From assembly GCA_043806395.1 (NCBI GenBank), contig JAZDHC010000272.1:1-10639 (forward strand): DNA of 10,639 nt, given 5' to 3'. Below the pieces are notes generated by a model. That model ran no database searches. It saw nothing but the letters and a program-made list of their open reading frames with translations, and was not told where the DNA came from. A program made the position numbers and the translations under genes. How positions within the stretch are numbered: the first letter of the stretch is position 1; the number at the start of each line of letters is the position of its first letter. Source of the DNA: CG2-30-40-21 sp043806395. Lineage in GTDB: Bacteria; UBA9089; CG2-30-40-21. Shown piece by piece: positions 1 to 6,121 of the stretch.

Positions 1-141
1 GCATGGTTCAAAATTGTTCACCGCAAGGTCACAGATGATACGGAGAAGAACAACCCCCTAACCCCCTTTTTTAAGGGGGAATTAGGGAAATGCACACTCC
101 TATTTGCTTGTCCGATTTATTACCCTGATTTGAACCATGCC
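1..141. repeat. Inverted-repeat (MITE-like) element, copy 1, possibly cut by the window edge
   Basis: Bases 1-12 (GCATGGTTCAAA) are the exact reverse complement of 129-140. One further G/C pair (C at 141) would need the base just left of the window. Inside, a strong hairpin runs from 56 to 87: CCCTAA (56-61) pairs with TTAGGG (82-87), and CCCCCTT (62-68) pairs with AAGGGGG (73-79) around a TTTT loop. A second copy with the same termini lies at 3939-4030. Over their right ends (120-141 and 4009-4030) the two copies differ at only two bases. The element has no coding capacity and ends 20 bp past the stop codon of the minus-strand cyclase-like gene, so it may also serve as a 3' transcript end. 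No target duplication can be judged because the left flank is absent. Confidence 0.8.
56..87. terminator. GC-rich hairpin inside repeat copy 1, possible transcription end for the cyclase-like gene
   Basis: A 13-bp stem, interrupted by two unpaired A residues on one side, closes on a TTTT loop. It lies about 75 bp beyond the stop codon of the leftward gene. C-run/G-run hairpins of this type recur in the intergenic DNA of many bacteria. There is no clean U-tract directly after the stem on the minus strand, so intrinsic termination is only a possibility. Confidence 0.3.
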
Positions 142-161
142 TGATTTCCATCCCTCTTTCA

Positions 162-878
162 TCAAACAATCCCCGTATACTTTACACTTAGCTCCGAATG
201 ATATTGTTTCAAGTTCTTTATATGAAACACGGGAATAGGTTTGGCTGCATTTGAAACTCGATACGGTCGCAGGAGAACGACCTCTCCAACATCTTTAATA
301 TCATCACAAATACTCGAAGTAGCAAGTATCTGCCCAGGTTCAGCCATTTCACAGAATTTATAACACAAATCAACTGGCTCACCCATGGCAGCATAACTTA
401 TCCTGCGGCTGCTTCCAAAATGACCAATAAGGACATCACCTGCACTCAGTGCCATCCCTACCTTCATAATCTCCCGTCCTCGCATTGTTCTTTCTTCATT
501 TAATTCCTTTATCTCTTTTTGAACCTCCAGAGAACACCTGACTGCCCGACGAATATCATTGTGATGCCTGATTGGTGCACCAAAAATATTAAACACAAAT
601 CCTGCAAATATCCCAATAGATTCACCCTCAAACTTAAGGGCAGTCTCAATGATTATTTTATAATATTCATTGAGAAGATCCACCCCTTCATGCAATTCCC
701 TTGTTTTAATCACATCCTCAAATCCATATACCTTAGAAAGAAAAACAACCACCTTCTCCTTCCTGCCACCTAATTCACGGGTAACAACTGGCGAAATAAG
801 AGCATGTGCCTTTCCATTTGATTGGTTTTGAGGTAAATATTTATCTAATCTTTCCTTTTTTCCAAAAAAAAGTCCCAT
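162..878 (-). CDS. Catalytically degenerate class III adenylate/guanylate cyclase-homology protein
   Basis: A 238-residue protein whose residues about 42-205 follow the class III cyclase fold. The first block, VVVFLSKVYGF (43-53), matches the usual LFADIxGF strand. A second block ends in FGAP (99-102). GMALSAGDVLIGHFG (141-155) and YAAMGEPVDL (162-171) correspond to the GxGxxxGxxxxGxxG and Y(T)xxGDxVNLAxRL regions, and PGQIL (181-185) closes the domain. By eye alignment, both metal-binding Asp are lost (K49 and G93), the purine-selecting Lys is G89, the second Asp is E167, and the transition-state Asn and Arg are D170 and K174. The domain is therefore probably not an active cyclase and may bind nucleotide, act as a partner or be structural. 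There is no transmembrane segment; a basic N-terminus of about 40 residues precedes the domain. An AAGGGAG ribosome site (885-891, minus strand) supports the ATG start. It lies downstream of, and in the same direction as, the truncated barrel gene. Confidence 0.8.
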   Translation of the reverse strand: MGLFFGKKERLDKYLPQNQSNGKAHALISPVVTRELGGRKEKVVVFLSKVYGFEDVIKTRELHEGVDLLNEYYKIIIETALKFEGESIGIFAGFVFNIFGAPIRHHNDIRRAVRCSLEVQKEIKELNEERTMRGREIMKVGMALSAGDVLIGHFGSSRRISYAAMGEPVDLCYKFCEMAEPGQILATSSICDDIKDVGEVVLLRPYRVSNAAKPIPVFHIKNLKQYHSELSVKYTGIV

Positions 879-1014
879 TTTTTTCTCCCTTCAAATTCTG
901 CAACCGCCAGCATATGGCATGGCTGTTCTTTATATTTATCGGTAAATTAATCAATTTTATTAAGCATTATTCTATCCATTTCTGCACAATATATCAGGCA
1001 TGAGTCACCATTCC

Positions 1015-1917
1015 TTACCACACCGTCTTAATCTCTATATTTGTTCGACAATCATTGGTATGATCCTTATACTCCTTAACCGTATATTTTCCGATAAACC
1101 TCATGTGTTGTTTCCGCATCTGGTGGACAAGTTGAAGGCTATATTCTGTGTAATCCTTCCCAACAATATTGTTCTGACATTTTAGCCTTGCCTTTATATT
1201 CATTGTGTGCCAAAGGGTATATGTGGATTCGAGGAATGTATATCCGCCATCCCTGCCATCATTTTTTTCATGCCTTAACCCCACTGTAGAAGACAGGTCA
1301 GGTGTTATATTCCAGAGGATTTTTCCGGTATGGGTTATTTTCTTATCCTCAGCTTCTGCCAGAGGTGCTACCTCCATCCACCATTTGGTTCTTATTTTTT
1401 TTGATGGATTATAACAAGCCATGATCTTCAAACGATCATTATTTCCCTTAGAATAGTTATAGGAAGCACGAACGGTTGATAATTTACCCTTAAAAAAGCG
1501 GCTGATAGAGGCAGAGCCGCCAGCCGTATCTTGCATTTTTTCAATTCCAGAAATATGTCCATATGGGGTGCAGAAGTTTTTGTCAAAATCATAGACAGAA
1601 CAGGTTATATCATAAGCCTTCTTAGATTTCTCAAGCTTGATAATCCAGCCATATCCAGTAGTAGTTGCATGATACCATGCTGACTCTCCTGAGAGTTGAA
1701 AGGTAGGCATATCTATCATCATGTATGGTCCCATGACAGAATAGGTTGTAGGGGTAGCACCTTCTAATTTAGAGGCATATCCAGTATATCCAACAGATAA
1801 CCGTCTGGTTTGCCACTTGGTATGGCATCCAACAAGGCGTTCTTTGTCAAAACCTTTAAGACTAAGAGTATAGGGTTGTGAGGGAATATCAGAGAAGAAT
1901 ATCCCTGTCTGTAGCTT
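1015..1917 (-). pseudogene. 3' remnant of an outer-membrane beta-barrel-like protein gene, 5' end lost
   Basis: About 300 codons of host sequence remain, beginning with KLQTGIFFSDIP and ending in IEIKTVW. Most of it reads as short amphipathic strands with alternating polar and aromatic residues, separated by charged turns (for example FKGKLSTVRASYNYSKGNNDRLKIMACYN). The last residue is Trp after alternating hydrophobics, as in the C-terminal beta signal of outer-membrane proteins. The reading frame stays open to 2043, but residues 1-41 of that frame are encoded by the inserted foldback element and the only in-frame start is a TTG without a ribosome site. The host part therefore has no start of its own, and DNA beyond the element is intergenic repeat, not the missing N-terminus. 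I recognise no specific family; a barrel attached to a larger N-terminal domain is possible. Whether any protein is still made is unknown. Confidence 0.6.
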
Positions 1918-1918
1918 A

Positions 1919-2077
1919 GGGTCTGTCACAAAATAACTGTTACATTCGGTTGCCGCTTCATCTCGTCCAGCGGCGTTGTGCTCCTTAAGGCATAGCTCAC
2001 TATGCCTTAAGGAGCATGCCTTGCTGGACGAGCGAATCGACAACCTCGATGTGACACATTTATTTTGTGACAGACCC
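1919..2077. mobile_element. 159-bp foldback MITE flanked by TA, IS630/Tc1-mariner-like signature
   Basis: The termini are perfect inverted repeats of 18 bp, GGGTCTGTCACAAAATAA at 1919-1936 and its complement at 2060-2077. A TA dinucleotide sits on each side (1917-1918 and 2078-2079), and the symmetry extends to 22 bp if the flanking CTTA/TAAG is counted. The interior is also palindromic: 17 bp at 1979-1995 pairs with 2000-2016 around a CTCA loop, CTCGTCCAGC (1962-1971) pairs with 2023-2032, and GGTTG (1948-1952) pairs with 2041-2045. The whole element can fold into one long cruciform or hairpin. TA duplication is the known target signature of IS630/Tc1-mariner transposases; no transposase is encoded here, so movement would need one in trans. 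It sits at the broken 5' end of the barrel-like gene. Confidence 0.85.
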
Positions 2078-2079
2078 TA

Positions 2080-2127
2080 AGACACGAAAAAGAAAAAAAC
2101 TTGGTGTCTTCGTGCCTTCGTGGTGAA
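2080..2127. repeat. Dispersed intergenic repeat (CTTCGTG/CACGAAG type)
   Basis: The stretch reads, on the minus strand, as the ACCACGAAGGCACGAAGACACCAAG-type phrase that I recall from intergenic DNA of many environmental bacterial genomes. It has been spuriously translated there as peptides containing RRHEDTK. A small inverted repeat, AAGACAC (2079-2085) against GTGTCTT (2104-2110), is visible. It lies between the foldback element and the pgsA ribosome site. The recognition of the family is from memory and the edges are approximate. Confidence 0.5.
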
Positions 2128-2138
2128 AAAATCACTAC

Positions 2139-2147
2139 AGGTGGTGA
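2139..2147 (+). promoter_or_regulatory. Ribosome binding site deciding the pgsA start
   Basis: AGGTGGTGA ends 7 bases before the ATG at 2155. It favours that ATG over the upstream in-frame start at 2101, which would add 18 residues translated from the dispersed repeat. Confidence 0.7.
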
Positions 2148-2154
2148 TAAAAAT

Positions 2155-2712
2155 ATGACTCTGGCAAATAAGATCACGATCCTTCGTATATTATTGGTAC
2201 CTGTTTTTGTTATTTTTATAACCTATGGATATTACAAGTCTATTTTAGCATTTCAATATGCAGCACTGGGTGTTTTTATTTTTTGTATTCTGACCGATGC
2301 CCTTGATGGGTTCATTGCACGGACATTTAATCAGCAGACAGCATTGGGAATATTTTTGGATCCATTGGCTGATAAATTGCTTTTGGTTTCAGCTTTTATC
2401 TTTTTAGGGTTAAGTTTTGTAAATAAGATTCCTTTATGGGTTAGTATACTGGTGGTTGGTCGGGAGTTTATCATCTTGATAGGATGGTTGGTTGTTTATC
2501 TTTTCAGTACGGAAAAAAACAGCCTTAAGCCAAGCATTCTGGGCAAGATAACCACATTCTTTCAGATGATAGCTATTCTCCTCTGTCTGATAAATCTTCC
2601 GTATCAGTATCTTCGTTGGATAATCTTTTTAACTGTGGCTGTAACCATTATCTCTACTGTTGATTACATTCTTCGTGGCAGCAAAAAGCTGAATCATGTT
2701 GATGGGGGATAG
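2155..2712 (+). CDS. pgsA: CDP-diacylglycerol--glycerol-3-phosphate 3-phosphatidyltransferase
   Basis: A 185-residue integral membrane enzyme that joins CDP-diacylglycerol and glycerol-3-phosphate to give phosphatidylglycerol phosphate, the committed step to phosphatidylglycerol and cardiolipin. The CDP-alcohol phosphatidyltransferase signature D-x2-D-G-x2-A-R-x8-G-x3-D-x3-D is complete: D48, D51, G52, A55, R56, G65, D69 and D73. The N-terminus MTLANKITILRILLVPVFV is the typical PgsA opening, and about five or six hydrophobic segments follow. The length is normal for the family. The chosen ATG has a good ribosome site and matches family starts. It opens the rightward gene series, divergent from the barrel-like remnant. 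Its promoter would have to lie within or near the repeats at 1919-2138, so the foldback element could have changed its expression. Gene identity is secure on motif grounds; other CDP-alcohol transferases are much less likely given the N-terminus and length. Confidence 0.93.
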   Translation: MTLANKITILRILLVPVFVIFITYGYYKSILAFQYAALGVFIFCILTDALDGFIARTFNQQTALGIFLDPLADKLLLVSAFIFLGLSFVNKIPLWVSILVVGREFIILIGWLVVYLFSTEKNSLKPSILGKITTFFQMIAILLCLINLPYQYLRWIIFLTVAVTIISTVDYILRGSKKLNHVDGG

Positions 2713-2806
2713 GCTGTAGGTGTTTAGACTGTAGGGTAAAGAAATAGAGATAACGAAGTCATACATCTTCTGAACCTATAGCCTACAGCCTAACAGTCTA
2801 TAGCCT
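2711..2806. repeat. Imperfect inverted repeat filling the pgsA-glycosyltransferase spacer
   Basis: The 25 bases at 2711-2735 pair with 2782-2806 at 19 of 25 positions, including the exact 10-bp arms AGGCTGTAGG (2711-2720) and CCTACAGCCT (2782-2791). Each arm is built from degenerate CCTA(C/T)AGCCTA-like units. The left arm begins inside the pgsA stop codon (2710-2712) and the right arm ends 10 bases before the next ATG. This is a repetitive extragenic palindrome-like sequence. It could fold in a readthrough transcript between the two genes. There is no T-tract after the right arm. Confidence 0.65.
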
Positions 2807-2816
2807 GAATATATTA

Positions 2817-3938
2817 ATGAAACATATTGTTTTTTCATATGTAGCTGAAAACTCAGGGCATAAGATTGCTGCTGATGCGGTCAGGGATGTATTGCAGCAA
2901 GGGTCACCTGAAGTTTCATTCCTTTCCATAGATGCCTCAGGCTATTTTTCGCCTATAGTTAAGGGAATAATACTGAGATCGTATCTTGAATTGATAAAAT
3001 CAGACCCTTTCGTTTGGGAATATCTTTACGATAACCCAAAGATAGTTAATCTTACGGCTAAATTGAAGGAGATATTTGATACATTAAAGTCGAAAAGATT
3101 GAAGAAAAAGGTGTTTAATGGTTTTCAACCAGATGCTGTGGTTTGTACCCATGCCTTTTCTTGCGGGGTATTTTCTGCCTTGAAGAAAAACAGCATGAAT
3201 AATCTTCCATTGATAGCTATTACTACAGACTTTGATATTCATGCTTATTGGTTACATTCTAATGTTTCCTGTTATCTGGTGGCTAATTCAGAGACAGCTG
3301 ATAAATTAATGTCTCAGGGTATATTGGCAAATCGTATTGAGGTCACTGGTATACCTGTTTCCTCTGCCTTTGCATCGATTGAGGATAAAAGGATTATCAG
3401 GGAAAGGCTTTCAGTAGAAGATTTACCAACCATTCTTATTATGGGTGGTAATCATGGGCTTGGTCCTATGGAAAAGATTGTAACCTATCTGAATCTGTTG
3501 CCACAGCTTTTTCAGATAATTGTTGTTACTGGAAATAACATAGGCCTTCAGCGAAAATTAGAAAGATTAGCCAGACAAATAAAGAGACCTATGAGGGTTT
3601 ATGGCTATATTCATAATGTTTCTGAGTTAATGCAGGCAGCAGATATTCTTATCAGTAAACCAGGCGGGCTGACATCTTCAGAAAGCCTTTGTTGCGGGTT
3701 GCCAATGATTATTGTTAACCCTATCCCTGGACAAGAAGAACGAAACAGCAGGTATCTGATAAAACGAGGTGTGGCAATAATGGTACCTCATGAGAGTGAG
3801 ATAGATGATGTGGTCAATAAGCTGCTTCGAAAGCCAGAAATATTATTGGAAATGCAGTCCAATGCCCTCAAATTGTCAAAACCAAATGCTGCTGTAAATG
3901 CCGGAAAGATAATTAATCATCAATGCAATGGAGGATAA
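2817..3938 (+). CDS. GT28/MGDG-synthase family lipid glycosyltransferase
   Basis: A 373-residue GT-B glycosyltransferase of the MGDG synthase/UgtP/MurG-like group, which moves a sugar from a nucleotide-sugar to a membrane lipid at the cytoplasmic face. The N-terminal half carries SGHKIAADAV (13-22, the GxGH-type acceptor-side loop), CTHAF (110-114) and TTDFDIHAYW (136-145), a hallmark of the MGDG synthase N-domain. The C-terminal half has MGGNHGLGP (209-217), KPGGLTSSES (281-290) and NPIPGQEERN (301-310), the nucleotide-sugar-binding signature. There is no transmembrane helix, as expected for a peripheral enzyme. Length is normal for the family. Sugar and acceptor cannot be read from sequence; diacylglycerol is the commonest acceptor in this group, and the adjacent pgsA agrees with a lipid role. 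The ATG fits the family N-terminus (MKHIVFSYVAENSGH) although no SD precedes it. The gene lies between two repeat-filled spacers. Confidence 0.88.
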   Translation: MKHIVFSYVAENSGHKIAADAVRDVLQQGSPEVSFLSIDASGYFSPIVKGIILRSYLELIKSDPFVWEYLYDNPKIVNLTAKLKEIFDTLKSKRLKKKVFNGFQPDAVVCTHAFSCGVFSALKKNSMNNLPLIAITTDFDIHAYWLHSNVSCYLVANSETADKLMSQGILANRIEVTGIPVSSAFASIEDKRIIRERLSVEDLPTILIMGGNHGLGPMEKIVTYLNLLPQLFQIIVVTGNNIGLQRKLERLARQIKRPMRVYGYIHNVSELMQAADILISKPGGLTSSESLCCGLPMIIVNPIPGQEERNSRYLIKRGVAIMVPHESEIDDVVNKLLRKPEILLEMQSNALKLSKPNAAVNAGKIINHQCNGG

Positions 3939-4030
3939 GGCATGGTTCAAAAGAGGAGAAATTCCACCCCCTACCCCCGCCAGCGGGGGACATAGAAAGG
4001 AATATGTGTTACCCTCTTTTGAACCATGCC
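3939..4030. repeat. Inverted-repeat (MITE-like) element, copy 2
   Basis: A 92-bp element with perfect 18-bp terminal inverted repeats, GGCATGGTTCAAAAGAGG (3939-3956) and its complement (4013-4030). The inner hairpin is CCCCCGC (3974-3980) against GCGGGGG (3983-3989). The outer 12-13 bases match copy 1 at 1-141, and the last 22 bases match it with two differences, so the two are members of one family with variable interiors. It starts on the base after the glycosyltransferase stop codon (3936-3938) and ends 18 bases before the next ATG. No clear target duplication is visible (GGATAA on the left, GAATAA on the right). A short open frame through it at 3928-4119 is not credible as a gene. Confidence 0.85.
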
Positions 4031-4048
4031 GAATAATAATATATTGTT

Positions 4049-5071
4049 ATGAAAAAAGATACGATTGGTCTTATTGTAGCTACCATTTTGGCGGTGTGTT
4101 TTTCAATAGTGTTATTTAGTGTTACCATAAAATATCTCCAACAAGCAATTGAACAGAAACCTATACAAACTGTCTGTGAAAAAGGCGTCTCTGTTATCCC
4201 AAAAGAACAGGCAATCTCAATTAAAATAAAGATAGAGGTGCCCCAAAAAAAGTTAGAAAAGGCAAAGGAAATATCTGTGATACCCTTGCCTTCTCCCTTG
4301 CCTTGTGTTCAGGGCACACCATCAATAATATCTGAACAACCAGCAACAATTACCAAAGCTATTGCAAAGATAGCCATAATCTTAGACGATGCAGGTTATT
4401 GTACTGGTGGGTTTGTCAGCAAGCTGTGGCGAATAAAGGTGCCGTTAACCATTAGCATTATCCCTGGAATAATATGTTCAAGGGAAGCAGCTGAGATATC
4501 GCATCGGTGCGGGTTTGAGGTTATGCTTCATATGCCTATGGAGTTTTGTTCAAACTCAAAGATAACAGAGGAGGATCTTCTTTGTTTGGCAGACAGAAAG
4601 AATGATTCGCCATATAAATGGGCATTGTTATGTGGTATGTCTGAGAAAGAGGTGGCAAGACAATTAGATGGGGCTATCAAAGATATTCCATACCTTAAGG
4701 GAGTAAATAATCACATGGGATCCAGAGCAACTGCGGACAAAAGGCTTATGGCTTTATGTATGGACAAACTTAAAGGCAAAGGGTTGTACTTTGTTGATAG
4801 TGTGACCACCGCAAAAACCGTTGCTTATAAGCTGGCTAAAGCAAATGCTATCGATACCGCAAAAAGAGATGTGTTTCTGGATAATATAAATAATGTTGAA
4901 CATGTCAGGCAACAGATGAATATCCTGATTGCTACTGCAAAGAAAAATGGCACAGCCATTGGGATTGGTCATATCACAAAGGCTCCAACTGTGGCTGTCT
5001 TAAGTGAGATGGTACCTTTGTTAAAGGCTCAGGGGATAGAGGTGGTACCAGCGTCAGCGTTGGTACATTAA
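4049..5071 (+). CDS. YibQ-type divergent polysaccharide deacetylase
   Basis: A 340-residue protein: one N-terminal membrane anchor (about 7-28), a Lys/Pro-rich linker to about residue 105, then the divergent polysaccharide deacetylase domain (Pfam family of E. coli YibQ). Family motifs are present in order: AIILDDAGY (109-117) with the metal-region DD at 113-114, LTISIIPG (133-140), EVMLHMPME (157-165), GVNNHMGSRAT (218-228), FVDSVTT (248-254), RDVFLDN (273-279) and GIGH (305-308). The topology places the domain in the periplasm. The family is related to NodB-type deacetylases, but its substrate is not established. It heads the rightward operon, 19 bp before the first metallophosphoesterase. 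The ATG is preceded by AATATATTGTT and no SD; the start gives a sensible membrane anchor with a Lys-Lys tip, so I keep it. Confidence 0.88.
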   Translation: MKKDTIGLIVATILAVCFSIVLFSVTIKYLQQAIEQKPIQTVCEKGVSVIPKEQAISIKIKIEVPQKKLEKAKEISVIPLPSPLPCVQGTPSIISEQPATITKAIAKIAIILDDAGYCTGGFVSKLWRIKVPLTISIIPGIICSREAAEISHRCGFEVMLHMPMEFCSNSKITEEDLLCLADRKNDSPYKWALLCGMSEKEVARQLDGAIKDIPYLKGVNNHMGSRATADKRLMALCMDKLKGKGLYFVDSVTTAKTVAYKLAKANAIDTAKRDVFLDNINNVEHVRQQMNILIATAKKNGTAIGIGHITKAPTVAVLSEMVPLLKAQGIEVVPASALVH

Positions 5072-5079
5072 TTTTTATT

Positions 5080-5085
5080 GGAGGG
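5080..5085 (+). promoter_or_regulatory. Ribosome binding site of metallophosphoesterase 1
   Basis: GGAGGG lies 5 bases before the ATG at 5091, within the 19-bp gap after the deacetylase stop codon, and supports that start. Confidence 0.75.
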
Positions 5086-5090
5086 AAACA

Positions 5091-6119
5091 ATGAGCCATG
5101 AAAATCAAACTCATCACAAATCTCAGAAAAACAGGCCACCGGGTTGTGGTTGTGTAGGGTGTTTTTTTAGCATCATGGGGATGCTGTTGTTGCTTCTCTT
5201 GACAGGCATTGGCGGGGTAATCTTTTGTTGCTATTATGCAGTTTATCTTGAACCAAACTGGGTCAGGGTGCAAAAAGTAGTAATCCAACAACCTGAGCTG
5301 GCTAATGCGTTGTCAGGCATAAAGATTGTTCAGCTTTCTGATATTCATACCATTGATCAAGTCAGAAAGCTTGAAAACAGGATGGTGGAGGTTATTAATG
5401 CCTTAGAACCTGATATTATCCTCATTACCGGTGATTTTATTAGTAAGAGGGATGGGTTTAAGCCATGCATGGAGGCAATCTCGAGATTAAAGGCAAAGAT
5501 TGGTATCTGGGGTATTTTAGGAAACTGTGATTGTTTTGTGGGTCCCTATCAATGGAAACAGGAAGGTAAAAAAGCAGGGATGACCATGCTTATAGATGAC
5601 AGGGAATGTATAAGCTTAAAAGATGGAAAGCGATTGTGGCTGCTTGGTGTTAATAATGGACATGGTAGCACTGTCCCATACCTTAAAAGACTTATGCGAG
5701 GGATTAAGAAGGATGATGCGGTTATTCTATTGGATCATGAACCGGGAGAGATTGAAGAGTCCAGCCTATTTGACATTGACCTTGTCCTGTCAGGGGATAC
5801 CCATGGCGGTCAGTGTGGTGTCAGATGGATCAGACAGTTTTATGGCTGGAAGGATAAATATCTGGCTGGATTGTATAAGGTCAAGGATACATATCTTTAT
5901 GTCAATCACGGGCTTGGTTGGCACCATAAGCCTGTCAGGTTTTTGTGCTGGCCCGAGGTAACGATGTTTACCTTTGTGTCTGACGGTTCATCTACAAGGG
6001 TAAAGGAGCCTGAGGCAGAGATGGAAATGCCAACAAAATTACACCAGGAAATAAGAGAGATATGGCAGCGATTAGCTGAATCCAGGATACGCAAAGCCAT
6101 GCAAGGAGATATAGATTAA
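5091..6119 (+). CDS. Membrane-anchored calcineurin-like metallophosphoesterase (YkuE/YaeI group), paralog 1
   Basis: A 342-residue protein with a basic, Cys-rich N-terminus (CGCVGC, 19-24), one transmembrane helix (about 25-50) and a calcineurin-like phosphoesterase domain (about 75-297). Motifs: DIH (D84, H86), GDF (G114-D115), GNCD (144-147), LLDHEP with H216, and SGDTHGGQ (234-241). Two metal-site positions deviate: the usual GNHD reads GNCD, and the first His of GHTHGGQ is Asp (D236). The C-terminal block LYVNHGLGWHHKPVRFLCWPEVTMF is typical of the YkuE/YaeI branch, which includes phosphodiesterases and the LpxG-type UDP-diacylglucosamine hydrolases. Positive residues before the helix suggest the domain faces the periplasm. 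It is paralogous to the protein at 9133-10134, and both have EPNW(V/I)R just after the helix. The last 40 residues form a charged, probably helical tail absent from the paralog. Substrate is unknown; a phosphate-containing lipid or glycan is a reasonable guess from context. Confidence 0.85.
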   Translation: MSHENQTHHKSQKNRPPGCGCVGCFFSIMGMLLLLLLTGIGGVIFCCYYAVYLEPNWVRVQKVVIQQPELANALSGIKIVQLSDIHTIDQVRKLENRMVEVINALEPDIILITGDFISKRDGFKPCMEAISRLKAKIGIWGILGNCDCFVGPYQWKQEGKKAGMTMLIDDRECISLKDGKRLWLLGVNNGHGSTVPYLKRLMRGIKKDDAVILLDHEPGEIEESSLFDIDLVLSGDTHGGQCGVRWIRQFYGWKDKYLAGLYKVKDTYLYVNHGLGWHHKPVRFLCWPEVTMFTFVSDGSSTRVKEPEAEMEMPTKLHQEIREIWQRLAESRIRKAMQGDID

Positions 6120-6121
6120 TA

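Noticed and set aside
879..1014. Possible promoter or small RNA between the barrel-like remnant and the cyclase-like gene
   Set aside because: The spacer is AT-rich, but beyond the ribosome site of the minus-strand gene I see no convincing paired promoter boxes or stable hairpin.
1205..1414. Plus-strand 69-codon open frame opposite the barrel-like gene
   Set aside because: Shadow of the minus-strand coding sequence with no ribosome site or recognisable product; the same holds for the other short frames antisense to genes at 519-773, 4754-4972, 5906-6189, 8804-9070 and 9824-10212.
1979..2016. 17-bp hairpin read as an intrinsic terminator between the divergent genes
   Set aside because: No T-run follows the stem on either strand, and it is explained as the core of the foldback MITE.
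2101..2154. Extended N-terminus for PgsA
   Set aside because: The extra 18 residues come from the dispersed repeat; the ATG at 2155 has a ribosome site and matches family starts.
3928..4119. 63-codon plus-strand open frame between the glycosyltransferase and deacetylase genes
   Set aside because: It runs through the inverted-repeat element, overlaps both neighbours out of frame, and its product has no protein-like features.
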